Source: Haloferax sp. Atlit-12N (GTDB lineage Archaea > Halobacteriota > Halobacteria > Halobacteriales > Haloferacaceae). Taken from it: a stretch of DNA of 64,000 nt. Under the pieces are notes generated by a model. The model searched no databases, was not told the DNA's origin, and was given only the letters and a program-made list of their open reading frames with translations. A program made the position numbers and the translations under genes. Below are positions 42,654 through 51,750 of this stretch, piece by piece (the first letter of the stretch is position 1; every line of letters starts with the position of its first letter). Location of the stretch: NCBI RefSeq assembly GCF_003383095.1, contig NZ_PSYW01000003.1:310001-374000 (forward strand), written 5' to 3'.

Positions 42654-43802
42654 CTACACGCTGAGGTCGTCGAGGACGACGCGGCGGCCCTCCTCTGAGG
42701 ACCGATAGCTCGCCTCGGTGAGTTGGACGCCGCGCGCCCCGGCGGTGAAGTCCCACGGGAACGGCTCGTCGGCGACGACGTGGCGGATGAACTTCTCCCA
42801 CTGGAGCTTGAACGCGTTCTCGAACACCTGATTGTTCGGGACGCCCGTCCAGTCCTCGTAGAAGTCGTGTTCCTTCGGTGTGTCGGGGTTCCACTCCGGT
42901 TTCGGCGTGTTCGCGTGGCCCTGCGTCTTGCAGTCGCGCAGGCCGGCGACGGCGCTTCCGTCGGTCCCGTCGACCTTGATTTCGAGGAGGTCGTCGCGGT
43001 TGACGCGGACGGTCCACGAGGAGTTGAGCTGGGCGACGATGTTGTCTTCCAGTTCCATGATGGCGTAGGCGGCGTCGTCCGCGGTCGCCTCGTACGGCTC
43101 GCCGTCCTCGTCGATTCGCTCGTCGATGTGGGTCTTCTGGAGACAGCGGACGGACTCCACCTCGCCGAACAGGTTCTCCAGCACGTAGCTCCAATGGGAG
43201 AACATGTCGTCGACGATGCCGCCGCCGTCCTCGGCGCGGTAGTTCCACGAGGGGCGCTGTGCCTCTTGGCCGTGGCCGGTGAACACCCAGTAACCGAACT
43301 CGACGCGCACCGAGAGAATGTCGCCGAAGAAGTCCTGTTCGATGAGTCGCTGGAGCTTCAACAGCCCCGGCAGCCAGAGTTTGTCTTGGACGATACCGTG
43401 TTTCACGTCGCTCTCTTCGGCCATCCCGGCCACGTCGAGCGCGGCGCTGAGGTCGCTCGCCAGCGGCTTCTCGCAGTAGACGTGCTTTCCGGCGTCGATG
43501 GCTTTCATGACGCTGTCCGGGCGGCGGGGGGTTATCTGGGAGTCGAAGTACACCTCGTCGTCGCCGTCGAGACACGTCTCGAGGTCGGGGTCGACGGTCC
43601 AGCGGTCGATGCCGTGTTCCTCGCTCAGTTCGCGGAGTTTGCGTTCGTTGCGGCCGACGAGAATCGGGTCCGGCATGACTCGCTCCCCGTTGGGGAGTTC
43701 CACGCCGCCCTCCTCGCGTAGCGCGACGATGGAGCGGATGAGATGCTGATTCGTTCCCATCCGGCCGGTCACGCCGTTCATGATGATACCTAGCTCTTGC
43801 AT
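42654..43802 (-). CDS. Gfo/Idh/MocA family oxidoreductase
   Basis: This 382-aa protein has an atypical N-terminus (ELGIIMNGVTGRMGTNQHL) in place of the usual GxGxxG. It then has CEKPLAS and a catalytic-domain segment GGGIVDDMFSHWSYVLE. The fold of the family is clear. The altered loop suggests different cofactor contacts. The ATG at 43802 is chosen. The frame extends far upstream without conserved features. It lies 52 nt upstream of the LarA-like gene on the same strand, so the two may work on the same intermediate. Confidence 0.84.
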   Translation of the reverse strand: MQELGIIMNGVTGRMGTNQHLIRSIVALREEGGVELPNGERVMPDPILVGRNERKLRELSEEHGIDRWTVDPDLETCLDGDDEVYFDSQITPRRPDSVMKAIDAGKHVYCEKPLASDLSAALDVAGMAEESDVKHGIVQDKLWLPGLLKLQRLIEQDFFGDILSVRVEFGYWVFTGHGQEAQRPSWNYRAEDGGGIVDDMFSHWSYVLENLFGEVESVRCLQKTHIDERIDEDGEPYEATADDAAYAIMELEDNIVAQLNSSWTVRVNRDDLLEIKVDGTDGSAVAGLRDCKTQGHANTPKPEWNPDTPKEHDFYEDWTGVPNNQVFENAFKLQWEKFIRHVVADEPFPWDFTAGARGVQLTEASYRSSEEGRRVVLDDLSV

Positions 43803-43991
43803 GTGCTGACTCGTTGCACCAATCTGCTGGTCGGAGTGTAATAACCTTTTGCATGGCTTCGGTTTCCGCCGGAACGATTCGCGCGCCTGACCGTCGTCTG
43901 CGCCCGCGAGCCGCCGATTCGACGGTGTCCGAGAGAACGGTAATCGACGACGTGTGTGATCGGACATCTCTATTCGAATATACCGAACTTT

Positions 43992-44038
43992 ATAAGATAC
44001 GACACATGTATTACAAGCATATGGGTGTAATATCTTAT
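43992..44038. promoter_or_regulatory. Nested inverted repeats upstream of the second pectate lyase
   Basis: Outer arms ATAAGATA (43992-43999) and TATCTTAT (44031-44038) enclose inner arms TATTACA (44009-44015) and TGTAATA (44026-44032). The region is in the 376-nt divergent gap between an oxidoreductase and a pectate lyase gene. The inner arm shares ATTACA with the palindrome next to the first IclR gene, so an IclR-type operator is possible. Confidence 0.42.
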
Positions 44039-44178
44039 GTCTCATCTCGTTATTTCGAACCAGCCGCGGCGTCAACCGTTCGTGCCTCACGAACTTTATA
44101 TACTCTGCCGGTGCCGGATTCAGGCTGCCATAAATTATAACAATCGTTGAATATGTTGTCTGTTCGAGTGATGCACTC

Positions 44179-46278
44179 ATGAGACCCGATAGACGGACGT
44201 TCCTCCGCGTGCTCGGAGCAGGAAGTATTGGTGCGGCGACGACTGGCCTCTTCGGTGGCAGCGCCGCGGCCGCGACCGTGATTTCGATGCAGGGCGGCGG
44301 CGACGACATCTGGGGTACTGCCGACGCGTTCCACTACTACTACACAGAACTGAGCGGCGACTTCGACGTCGCCGTCCAGAACACCGGCATCGACAACATC
44401 GAAAGCTGGACGAAGACGGGCCCGATGGTCCGCGAGTCGCTCGACCCCGACTCGAAGAACGTCATGGTCCGTCGCCGGCCCAACGGCGAGGCGTCGATGC
44501 AGTACCGGCCCGAAGACGGTGCCGAGACGAACAGCGTCGGCGGCACACAGGCTGACTGGCTCCGTCTCAAGCGAAGCGGTGACACGATAGAGACGTACCA
44601 CTCCACGGACGGCGAGACGTGGACGTCGATTAACACGCTCGACGCCACCGACATCTCGCTGGGCGACAGCGTCTACGTCGGTCTGGCGGTCACCAGCCAC
44701 CTCTCGGGGACGCTCGCGACGGCGACGTTCCAGAGCCTTTCTGGCGTCGACCCCGACCAGAACCGCGATATCGGCGACGTCGAAGTCGCGGGAAGCGTGG
44801 AGAACACGACGGGCGTCCCGCTCGTCTCGACCGACGACGTGACCGACATCGGCCCCGGATCCGCGACGCTCACCGGCGAACTCGGCGACCTCGGTGGTGC
44901 TGATTCCGCGGACTGTTACTTCGAGTATCGGGAGGTACCCACTGAATCGTGGAAGACCACGGACCCGACGGAACTCACCTCACCGGGCGCGTTCAGCGTC
45001 GAGGCGGACGACCTGACGGAACGTCGCTACTACGAGGTGCGCGCGGTGGCAGACACGGCCGACGGAGACACCGCGCGAGGCGCAGTCTCCACGTTCAACA
45101 CCTCGAACCCGTCGAACAGCAAGGTTCCGGCCCACGCCGGTCCGGACAGCGCGTCGCATTTCGGACCGAGCGACGGGTTCGCCGAGGCTGCACCGTGGCT
45201 CGACGACGACACGCCGGTCATCGTGATAACCGAGCCGACGCGTCGCCAACTCGAAAAGGCGGTCACCATCGACGGCGAGCGACTGGTCGTCTTCGAGACC
45301 AGCGGAACGATCGACCTCGGCGTGCGCGACCTCCCGATTCCGTACGACAAGTGCTACATCGCGGGCCAGACCGCGCCCTCGCCGGGCGTCACGTTCGTCA
45401 AGGGTCGCGTGAATATCGGGGCGAGCGACTGCGTCCTCCAGCACGTCCGGGTGCGACTCGGCGACGCGGGCATCGAGGAACCGACCGAGGACTGGGCGCT
45501 CGACACGGTCAACACGGCCGACGAGACGACGAACAACGTCATCGACCACGTCTCCGCCTCGTGGAGCGTCGACGAGTGCCTCTCGGTCGGCTACGAGACT
45601 GCGGAGACGACTGTCTCGAACTGCCTCGTCGCCGAGGCGCTCGACGACTCGGTCCACCCGAAGGGCGAACACGGCTACGGCTCGCTCATCGGCAACGACG
45701 CGAAGAACGTCGCCATGCTGGGGAACGTCTGGGCGTTCAACACCGACCGCCATCCCAGACTCAAGGAGGGGACCGAGAGCGTCGTCGTCAACAACGTGAT
45801 GTACGACCACGAGGACGGTACGTGGATGGACCCCGACACCGAGGCGAGCATCGTCGGCAACGCCTATCTCCGGCCCAACTCGAATAAGGCGAACGTCTTC
45901 ACCGAGGACGACGTGGACACCGCCGTGGCGTACCTCGAAGACAACCGCACCGACGGCGACGTGCCGATGGTCGACGAGAACGTGACCGTGGTCGACGAGC
46001 GGCCGCTGTGGCCCGACGGACTGGCAGCGATGTCGTCGGACCGGACGTTCGACCACAACCTCGCGAACGTCGGCGCGCGCCCGGCCGACCGCACAGCGAC
46101 CGACGAACGCATCCTCGAAAACGTCGAAAACGGGGAGAGCTACCTCGTCGACAGTCAGGAGCAGGTCGGCGGCTACCCGAACCTCGCGGTCAACAGCCAC
46201 GAGCTGAACGTCCCCAATGGCGGGACTCGACCGTGGCTCCGGTCGTGGTCTCGTCGGGTCGAGACACCCTCACAATGA
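44179..46278 (+). CDS. Tat-exported pectate lyase, PL1-like, with jelly-roll-type and FN3-like domains
   Basis: This 699-aa paralogue of the lyase at 27023 has a Tat signal (DRRTFLRVLG), a DUF1349-type domain at about 33-205 and the same VRRRPNGEA and ADWLRL segments. An FN3-like beta-sandwich lies at about 215-305 (GSATLTGELGDLG, YYEVRAVADT). The beta-helix lyase domain starts near 330 (AGQTAPSPGVTF, DHVSASWSVDECLSVGY, HPKGEHGYGSLIGN, RHPRLKEG). The extra KGEHGYG stretch is typical of PL1 enzymes of this type. It should act on pectate outside the cell. The ATG at 44179 directly precedes the Tat motif. Confidence 0.86.
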   Translation: MRPDRRTFLRVLGAGSIGAATTGLFGGSAAAATVISMQGGGDDIWGTADAFHYYYTELSGDFDVAVQNTGIDNIESWTKTGPMVRESLDPDSKNVMVRRRPNGEASMQYRPEDGAETNSVGGTQADWLRLKRSGDTIETYHSTDGETWTSINTLDATDISLGDSVYVGLAVTSHLSGTLATATFQSLSGVDPDQNRDIGDVEVAGSVENTTGVPLVSTDDVTDIGPGSATLTGELGDLGGADSADCYFEYREVPTESWKTTDPTELTSPGAFSVEADDLTERRYYEVRAVADTADGDTARGAVSTFNTSNPSNSKVPAHAGPDSASHFGPSDGFAEAAPWLDDDTPVIVITEPTRRQLEKAVTIDGERLVVFETSGTIDLGVRDLPIPYDKCYIAGQTAPSPGVTFVKGRVNIGASDCVLQHVRVRLGDAGIEEPTEDWALDTVNTADETTNNVIDHVSASWSVDECLSVGYETAETTVSNCLVAEALDDSVHPKGEHGYGSLIGNDAKNVAMLGNVWAFNTDRHPRLKEGTESVVVNNVMYDHEDGTWMDPDTEASIVGNAYLRPNSNKANVFTEDDVDTAVAYLEDNRTDGDVPMVDENVTVVDERPLWPDGLAAMSSDRTFDHNLANVGARPADRTATDERILENVENGESYLVDSQEQVGGYPNLAVNSHELNVPNGGTRPWLRSWSRRVETPSQ

Positions 46279-46333
46279 CCGCGTGAGGCCGACGAACCGC
46301 CTGCCGCCGACTATCTTGCTTGTACCCGCATAT

Positions 46334-46342
46334 TTTTAAATT
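46334..46342 (+). promoter_or_regulatory. TATA-like promoter of the oxidoreductase at 46363
   Basis: TTTTAAATT lies about 25 nt before the ATG, indicating a separate leaderless transcript despite the 84-nt gap to the lyase. Confidence 0.5.
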
Positions 46343-46362
46343 ATTTTCGGTGAAGTACGTGT

Positions 46363-47469
46363 ATGGGTACGAATATCGGATACATCGGTATCGACCACCA
46401 CCACCGGGACCCCTACTTCGCCGTCGCGAGCGAGTTAGACGCGACGATTACCGCGGTCTGCGAACCCGGACGACGGGTCGATGTGGAGAACATCGCGGCG
46501 ATGGACGACCGCCCCGACGAAATCACGACCGAGGGGCAGGACATGGCGGACCTCGTCGGCGGCGCGGCGGTCTACGAGGACCCCCACGAACTCGTCTCCG
46601 ACGCCGACGTCGACGTGGCGTGGATAACCTACCGGAGCGACGAGACCCCGTCAATCATCGAGAGCGCCGTCGAGAACGGCGTTCACGTCGTCAGCGAGAA
46701 ACCCATCGCTCGGACCGCCGCCGATCTCGAAGACATCGCCGACCGGGCCAACGAACTCGGCGTGACCGTCTCGCCGACGATGTACTACCGGCGCAACCCC
46801 GTCGCGATGGCGCTCCGCGACCGGGTCTCTGAGGGCTTCTTCGGCGACGTGTGGACGCTCGACGGCCGCTTCAACGCCAGCCAGCTCTCCTACCGGGACA
46901 CCGACCACTACCTCTACGACCGGGAGACGAGTCGTGGCGGCGCACTCCAGTGGATTGGCCCGCACTGGGTCGACGTGATGCCGTGGATTCTCGACGACCC
47001 CATCGCGCGGGTGAACGCCCGGTTCCACGACGCGGTCGAGACGGACGTAGAAGCCGGGGCCGTCCTCCAGTTCGAGACCGAAAGCGGGACGCTCGGCACG
47101 TACCACACCGGCTACTACCTGAGCGACCGCGGCAAGGACACGCACCTCGGGCTCTACGGCACCGAGGGACAGGCGCTGACGCCGCTGCACCACGACTCGC
47201 TGCAGCACGAACCGACGGTCCCGCTGGACATCACCTCGGAGCATCCCGACTGGACCGCCGCGCCGAAGCGGACCGTCGAGTTCGAGTTCACCTACGACCG
47301 GTTCCCGGCCTGGGGCGACTTCGTGCAGGACTACTTCGAGGACTACTTCGCGGGCTACGAGACCGGCGACGTGCCCGCGACCGTCGACGACGCCGTGCAA
47401 CTGCTGCGCGTCCTCGATGCGGCCTACGAGTCCGGCGAGCGCGGCGGATGGGTCGAAGTCGAGGGGTGA
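46363..47469 (+). CDS. Gfo/Idh/MocA family oxidoreductase
   Basis: This 368-aa protein has a modified N-terminal strand (NIGYIGIDHHHRDPYF) where the usual GxGxxG is replaced by a His-rich loop. SEKPIAR stands in the signature position, and GGALQWIGPHWVDVMPW is in the catalytic domain. It is a clear family member with a divergent cofactor loop. It lies between a pectate lyase and an IclR regulator. Confidence 0.84.
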   Translation: MGTNIGYIGIDHHHRDPYFAVASELDATITAVCEPGRRVDVENIAAMDDRPDEITTEGQDMADLVGGAAVYEDPHELVSDADVDVAWITYRSDETPSIIESAVENGVHVVSEKPIARTAADLEDIADRANELGVTVSPTMYYRRNPVAMALRDRVSEGFFGDVWTLDGRFNASQLSYRDTDHYLYDRETSRGGALQWIGPHWVDVMPWILDDPIARVNARFHDAVETDVEAGAVLQFETESGTLGTYHTGYYLSDRGKDTHLGLYGTEGQALTPLHHDSLQHEPTVPLDITSEHPDWTAAPKRTVEFEFTYDRFPAWGDFVQDYFEDYFAGYETGDVPATVDDAVQLLRVLDAAYESGERGGWVEVEG

Positions 47470-47538
47470 CCCCGGTCGCCGCCGCCCAGACGCCGTCACG
47501 CCGAGACCGCGTCCTCTTAGCCGTTCGACCATCCTGAA

Positions 47539-47546
47539 CTTTAAAT
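47539..47546 (+). promoter_or_regulatory. TATA-like promoter of the second IclR gene
   Basis: CTTTAAAT is about 27 nt before the ATG at 47569. Confidence 0.5.
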
Positions 47547-47568
47547 ACGTAGCCGAAAATATTGAGGT

Positions 47569-48336
47569 ATGCCAACGGATAACTCGACTAAGACGCTCCG
47601 GACGACCGCCACCTCGATAGAGATTCTGAAGCAACTCGAAGCGATAGACGGCGCGCGAGTCTCCGAAATCGCCGAGCGGATGGACAAGCCCAAGAGCACG
47701 ATTCACGGCCACCTCGCGACGCTCAAGCAGGAGCAGTTCGTCATCAAGGAGGGCGACTTCTACTTCATCGGTCCGGAACTGCTCCGGTTGGGGAACCAAG
47801 TCCGGACGCGAGAGCCGGCGTTCGTCCTCGCGCGACAGTTCACGGAGCGTCTGTTCGAAGAGACTCGACTCCGGTCGATTTTCACCGTCGAGATGGGTGG
47901 GAAGGCCGTCTTCCTGCACACCGCGTCGGGGAGTAAGATGGGGTGGTCCCACGAGCAACTCGGCAACCGACTGTTCCTGCACAACACCGCCGTCGGGAAG
48001 GCGATTCTCGCGGAGCTTCCGGAGCCGCGCATCGAACAGATAATCGACCGGTGGGGCCTCCCACAGGAGACGGAAAACACCACGACCGACCGCGAGGCAC
48101 TGTTCGAGGAGTTAGAGCGCGTCCGCGAGCAGGGCTACGCGGTCAACCGCGCCGAGAACTTCAACGAACTCTACGCCATCGGCGTCGCCGCGACGCGCCG
48201 CTCGGGCGACGTTATCGGCGGGTTCAGCGTCACGGGCCCGGCCCACTCGGTGACCGGCGAGGACCGGAAGGCCGAACTCGCGCACACGGTCAAAGACATC
48301 GTCAGCGAGTTCGAACTGGAGCTCGCGCTCGCGTGA
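47569..48336 (+). CDS. IclR family transcriptional regulator
   Basis: This 255-aa protein has a winged helix (RVSEIAERMDKPKSTIHGHLATL) and the IclR effector domain (FLHNTAVGKAILAELPEP). It is a clear relative of the IclR protein at 3657. It closes the pectin region and probably controls the adjacent lyase and oxidoreductase genes in response to a uronate-derived signal. Confidence 0.88.
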   Translation: MPTDNSTKTLRTTATSIEILKQLEAIDGARVSEIAERMDKPKSTIHGHLATLKQEQFVIKEGDFYFIGPELLRLGNQVRTREPAFVLARQFTERLFEETRLRSIFTVEMGGKAVFLHTASGSKMGWSHEQLGNRLFLHNTAVGKAILAELPEPRIEQIIDRWGLPQETENTTTDREALFEELERVREQGYAVNRAENFNELYAIGVAATRRSGDVIGGFSVTGPAHSVTGEDRKAELAHTVKDIVSEFELELALA

Positions 48337-48996
48337 CCCGGGCGGGACCATCCCGCGTCGTTTCCTGCCGACCGTTCCCCGGTCGTTCGGAACTGTCGAA
48401 CATTATATACCTGCAATAGTTACAACCGTTCTCTTCGCTGTATTATTACTGTGAATCAACAAATTACGCTCGTACGCCTGTAATATATTCTCGTAACGCA
48501 CCACCGTGCTGAGCGAGTGTTCGGACGCAGTGACTGCACGCTTTCGATTACGGCCGGCGAATTTTTCTCATCTGATAAAATACTAATTCACAATATCATC
48601 AGAATTCAGTAATTTTAGTCTCCAATGCGCTATCTCTCGCTTCGTGTCCGGAAAATATCCGAGAAGTCACTACTCGAACGCTGAAACGACTGAAAATACT
48701 AGGCAAACCGTTCGGACCAGTTCTCGGGTCAGACTTTCGGCATCAGTCAACGAAATCTCGTACTGCTACGGCTTGCTCCCGAATACATCCGTAAACACCG
48801 AAAAAACAGTCGTTACGGCTCATACGTCTCTCTCGGTTTCCGAACCATGAATGGGGATTCGAGATGACACCGCAAACATACCATCTTTATAGGTATATCT
48901 GATTATTTACTATTCCGCCGCTGTGTACGCTCGGCACCCGTCGGTTCGTTCGACGGCCGCCACTTTTTCTTCCGAGGAGTCGTTATCGCCGACGCT
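48337..48996. other. AT-rich intergenic region with no clear gene
   Basis: About 660 nt without a convincing coding frame, lower in GC than the flanks. A short inverted repeat, ATACC and GGTAT, flanks CTTTATA near 48875-48895 and could be a promoter with operator. The frame at 48644-48850 lacks acidic bias and a good start and is not taken as a gene. The region separates the pectin cluster from unrelated genes and may be a boundary. Confidence 0.45.
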
Positions 48997-49173
48997 ATGG
49001 GCGTGATGAGCAAGCTTCGACGGCTGCTCGGCCTCGTAAAGGGACGCGAAGACGAAGTCGCCAAACAGGTCGGAAAGCGAACGAAGGTGAGCGAGGAGAA
49101 GGCCAAGAAAGGAATCGAAAAGGCGACTGACGCGGTCGAATCCGGCTCGAACGGCGATTCGGGGAACGGATAG
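48997..49173 (+). CDS. Small helical charged protein (58 aa)
   Basis: ATG at 48997, TAG at 49171. The product begins MGVMSKLRRLLGLVKG and continues as a Lys/Glu-rich amphipathic helix (VAKQVGKRTKVSEEKAKKGIEKATDAVES) with a Gly/Ser/Asn tail. It resembles short CsbD-like or antitoxin-like helical proteins only in a general way. No family is assigned. Confidence 0.55.
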   Translation: MGVMSKLRRLLGLVKGREDEVAKQVGKRTKVSEEKAKKGIEKATDAVESGSNGDSGNG

Positions 49174-49298
49174 CGACTGACACCGGTGGTGGTGTGGCGG
49201 TTCGCGACGGTCCGTAGCGGATCGTCGGCCGGGTGCCAGCCGGGTTCCTCCGTGCGTTGCGGCGGACCACTCATAACGGTCGGCTTCGCACACGGACT

Positions 49299-49700
49299 AT
49301 GCCCGAATCTCACGCGCCGTCGCTCGACGGACGAGTCTTCAAGTCGGTCGCCAACGCCGAGGGCGGCGACGTCGGCGGCGACACCTACTTCTGGTTCGAC
49401 CAGTCCGACGACCTGATTCACGCGACGTACCGCGGCGGAACCGTCAGGCTGGGCCATCTCGTCGGCCTCCACCTCGGCGACACGCTCGACTTCCGATACT
49501 CGCACGTCACCGAAGACGGGACCACCGCGACCGGCCACTCGACGGACCGCATCGAGCGACTGGACGACGGCCGTCTCCGCCTCCACGAGGATTGGTCGTG
49601 GGACTCGAAACCGGGCTCCGGAACGAGCGTCCTCGAAGAACTCACCGACGAGGTACGGGCGGGCCTCGACCTGTCGCCCGAGCCGTTCGACGGGCGGTAG
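49299..49700 (+). CDS. Small beta-rich protein of uncharacterised family
   Basis: This 133-aa protein has FKSVANAEGGDVGGDTYFWF, IHATYRGGTVRLGHLVG, LDFRYSHV and RLHEDWSWDS. This pattern is shared with a family often labelled N-acetylglutamate synthase in databases, a label I do not trust. TCATAA at 49271-49276 gives leaderless spacing to the ATG at 49299. There are no contextual clues to function. Confidence 0.72.
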   Translation: MPESHAPSLDGRVFKSVANAEGGDVGGDTYFWFDQSDDLIHATYRGGTVRLGHLVGLHLGDTLDFRYSHVTEDGTTATGHSTDRIERLDDGRLRLHEDWSWDSKPGSGTSVLEELTDEVRAGLDLSPEPFDGR

Positions 49701-49735
49701 CGACGCGCCCCGCGCTCGCTTCGCCGCTCGCCTCG

Positions 49736-50869
49736 TCAATCGGCCACGACGCTCTCGGTCGCTCGCTCGGGCACCGACGAGTGGTACACGGCGTCGCCGC
49801 TCGAATCGAACAGGTGCAGGCGGTCCGCATCGACGGCGAGTTCGACGGTGTCTCCGGCCGTAATCCGGCTTCGCGGCTCGACCTTGACCCGAATCTCCTC
49901 GTCGCCGAGGCGACAGTGCAGAAGCAGGAGCTCTCCGAGCGGTTCGGTGACTGTCACCTCGGCGGTGAACGACTCCGACGCCCCGGCGGTGTTCGAGACG
50001 AGAGACACGTCTTCGGGTCTGACGCCGAGCGTGAGTCCGTCGTCGTCCACGTCGTCCAGTCCGGAGCCGTCGGGGAGCGTGAGCGAGAGCCCCGGCGCTT
50101 CGGCGACGTGTTCACCGCGTTGCCGTCGGACCGCCACGGGAACGAAGTTCATCGCGGGCTCGCCGACGAAGCCGGCGACGAACTGGTTCGTCGGGTAGTC
50201 GTACAGCGTCTGCGGCGGTGCGACCTGCTGGAGTGTCCCGTCTTCGAGCACGGCGACTCTGTCGCCGAGCGTCATCGCCTCCGTCTGGTCGTGGGTGACG
50301 TAGACGGTCGTCGTTTCGAGGTCGCGGTGGAGTTTGAGCAGTTCGGCGCGCATCTGCACCCGGAGCTTCGCGTCGAGGTTGGACAGCGGCTCGTCCATCA
50401 GGAACACGTCCGGTTCGCGGACGAGCGCCCGCCCGATAGCGACTCGCTGCCGCTCCCCACCGGAGAGTTCCTTCGGTTTCCGGTCACGGAGGTGTGCGAT
50501 GTCGAGCGTCTCTGTGGCGTCTTCGACGCGCCGCTCGATTTCGTCGGCGGAGAACTCGCTCGCCGATTTCATACCGAACTTCATGTTCTCCGCCGCCGTC
50601 ATGTGCGGGTACAGCGCGTAGTTCTGAAACACCATTGCGATGCTTCGGTCCTTCGGCGGCACCTCGTTGACGACGCGGTCGCCGATGGCGATAGAGCCGT
50701 CCGTCACCGATTCGAGGCCGGCGAGCATTCGGAGCGTCGTGGATTTCCCGCACCCCGAGGGGCCGACGACGACGAGGAACTCGCCGTCTTCGATTTCGAG
50801 GTCGATACCCTTCACGGCGCGCACGTCGTCGTACGTCTTCCGTAGGTTCTGAATCGTGATGTCTGACAT
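49736..50869 (-). CDS. ABC transporter ATPase, UgpC/MalK type
   Basis: This 377-aa ATPase has a Walker A (GPSGCGKST), LSGGERQRVAIGRALVREP, a Walker B (FLMDEPLSNLDAKLR) and the C-terminal TOBE-like regulatory domain (TLGVRPEDVSL). This is the CUT1 sugar / glycerol-phosphate class. It is the last gene of a four-gene importer with a binding protein and two permeases, separated from the second permease by 10 nt. In haloarchaea such ATPases may also serve orphan binding proteins. Confidence 0.92.
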   Translation of the reverse strand: MSDITIQNLRKTYDDVRAVKGIDLEIEDGEFLVVVGPSGCGKSTTLRMLAGLESVTDGSIAIGDRVVNEVPPKDRSIAMVFQNYALYPHMTAAENMKFGMKSASEFSADEIERRVEDATETLDIAHLRDRKPKELSGGERQRVAIGRALVREPDVFLMDEPLSNLDAKLRVQMRAELLKLHRDLETTTVYVTHDQTEAMTLGDRVAVLEDGTLQQVAPPQTLYDYPTNQFVAGFVGEPAMNFVPVAVRRQRGEHVAEAPGLSLTLPDGSGLDDVDDDGLTLGVRPEDVSLVSNTAGASESFTAEVTVTEPLGELLLLHCRLGDEEIRVKVEPRSRITAGDTVELAVDADRLHLFDSSGDAVYHSSVPERATESVVAD

Positions 50870-50879
50870 GATGAGTTCG

Positions 50880-51746
50880 CTATTTCTGTTGGATGGTGAG
50901 CGTTCGTAGGAGCGGTCGGTGCAGCACGATGAGTACCACGAGCGGCGGGAGCAACGCGAGGACCGCGCCGGCCATGATGAGTCCCCACTGCGTCAGCCCC
51001 GCCTGCGCGGAGCCCTGGAGGTACCGAATCCCCACTTGGACGACCTGACTGCTCTTGTCGGTCACGACGACCAGCGGCCAGAGGAACTGGTTCCACGTGT
51101 AGATGAACGTGATAACGCACACCCCGGCAATCATCCCTCTCGACATCGGGATGAGCACCCTGAACAGGAAGGTAAGCGGGCCGACGCCGTCGAGGCGCGC
51201 GACCTCGACGAGCGAGGCCGGGATTCCCATGAACTGCTGGCGAAAGAGGAACACGGCCGTCGCGCTCGCGATGTACGGCCCGGTCAACGCCAACAGGGAG
51301 TTCGTCCACCCGAGGTCGGCCATCAACTGGAACAGCGGGACGATTCGAACCGGCACCGGCAACAACAGCGTCAGCAGGATGAACATGAACACCGCCCGCT
51401 CGTACGGGAAGCGGTAGTAGACGAGCGCGAGCGCCGCGAACAGCGAGAGCGTAACCTTCCCGACGACGACGATGACGCTCATCACGAACGAGTTCAGCAT
51501 GTACGTGCTGAAGTCGTAGTTCACGAGCGCGTCCGAGTAGTTCGACAGCCCCTTCGACCCGAGGCCGAGGTTCGTCACCTGATACACCTCCGTCGTCGAC
51601 TGCGTGCTCATGATAATCGCGAGCAGCAGCGGCGACGCCATCAGGAGGATTGCGAAGACGATGCCGCCGTGCAGCAGCGCGTCGTCCGGCAGGCGGTGCG
51701 CGAGCTTTCCCGCGTCGAACGTCGTGGTGTCTGTCTCTGTGGCCAT
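50880..51746 (-). CDS. ABC transporter permease, UgpE/MalG type
   Basis: This 288-aa protein has six predicted helices and the EAA loop (VEVARLDGVGPLTFLFRVLIPMSRG). It belongs to the CUT1 family. It is separated by 4 nt from the partner permease gene and by 10 nt from the ATPase gene. Confidence 0.92.
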   Translation of the reverse strand: MATETDTTTFDAGKLAHRLPDDALLHGGIVFAILLMASPLLLAIIMSTQSTTEVYQVTNLGLGSKGLSNYSDALVNYDFSTYMLNSFVMSVIVVVGKVTLSLFAALALVYYRFPYERAVFMFILLTLLLPVPVRIVPLFQLMADLGWTNSLLALTGPYIASATAVFLFRQQFMGIPASLVEVARLDGVGPLTFLFRVLIPMSRGMIAGVCVITFIYTWNQFLWPLVVVTDKSSQVVQVGIRYLQGSAQAGLTQWGLIMAGAVLALLPPLVVLIVLHRPLLRTLTIQQK

Positions 51747-51750
51747 CTCG

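Noticed and set aside
44171-44182. Three-codon ATG frame (MHS) overlapping the pectate lyase start as ATGA
   Set aside because: It is too short to separate from chance, although it resembles the uORF arrangement at 25806.
48644-48850. 68-codon plus-strand frame in the AT-rich gap
   Set aside because: It is Ser/Thr-rich with no acidic bias, has no TATA at the right distance and no recognisable domain.
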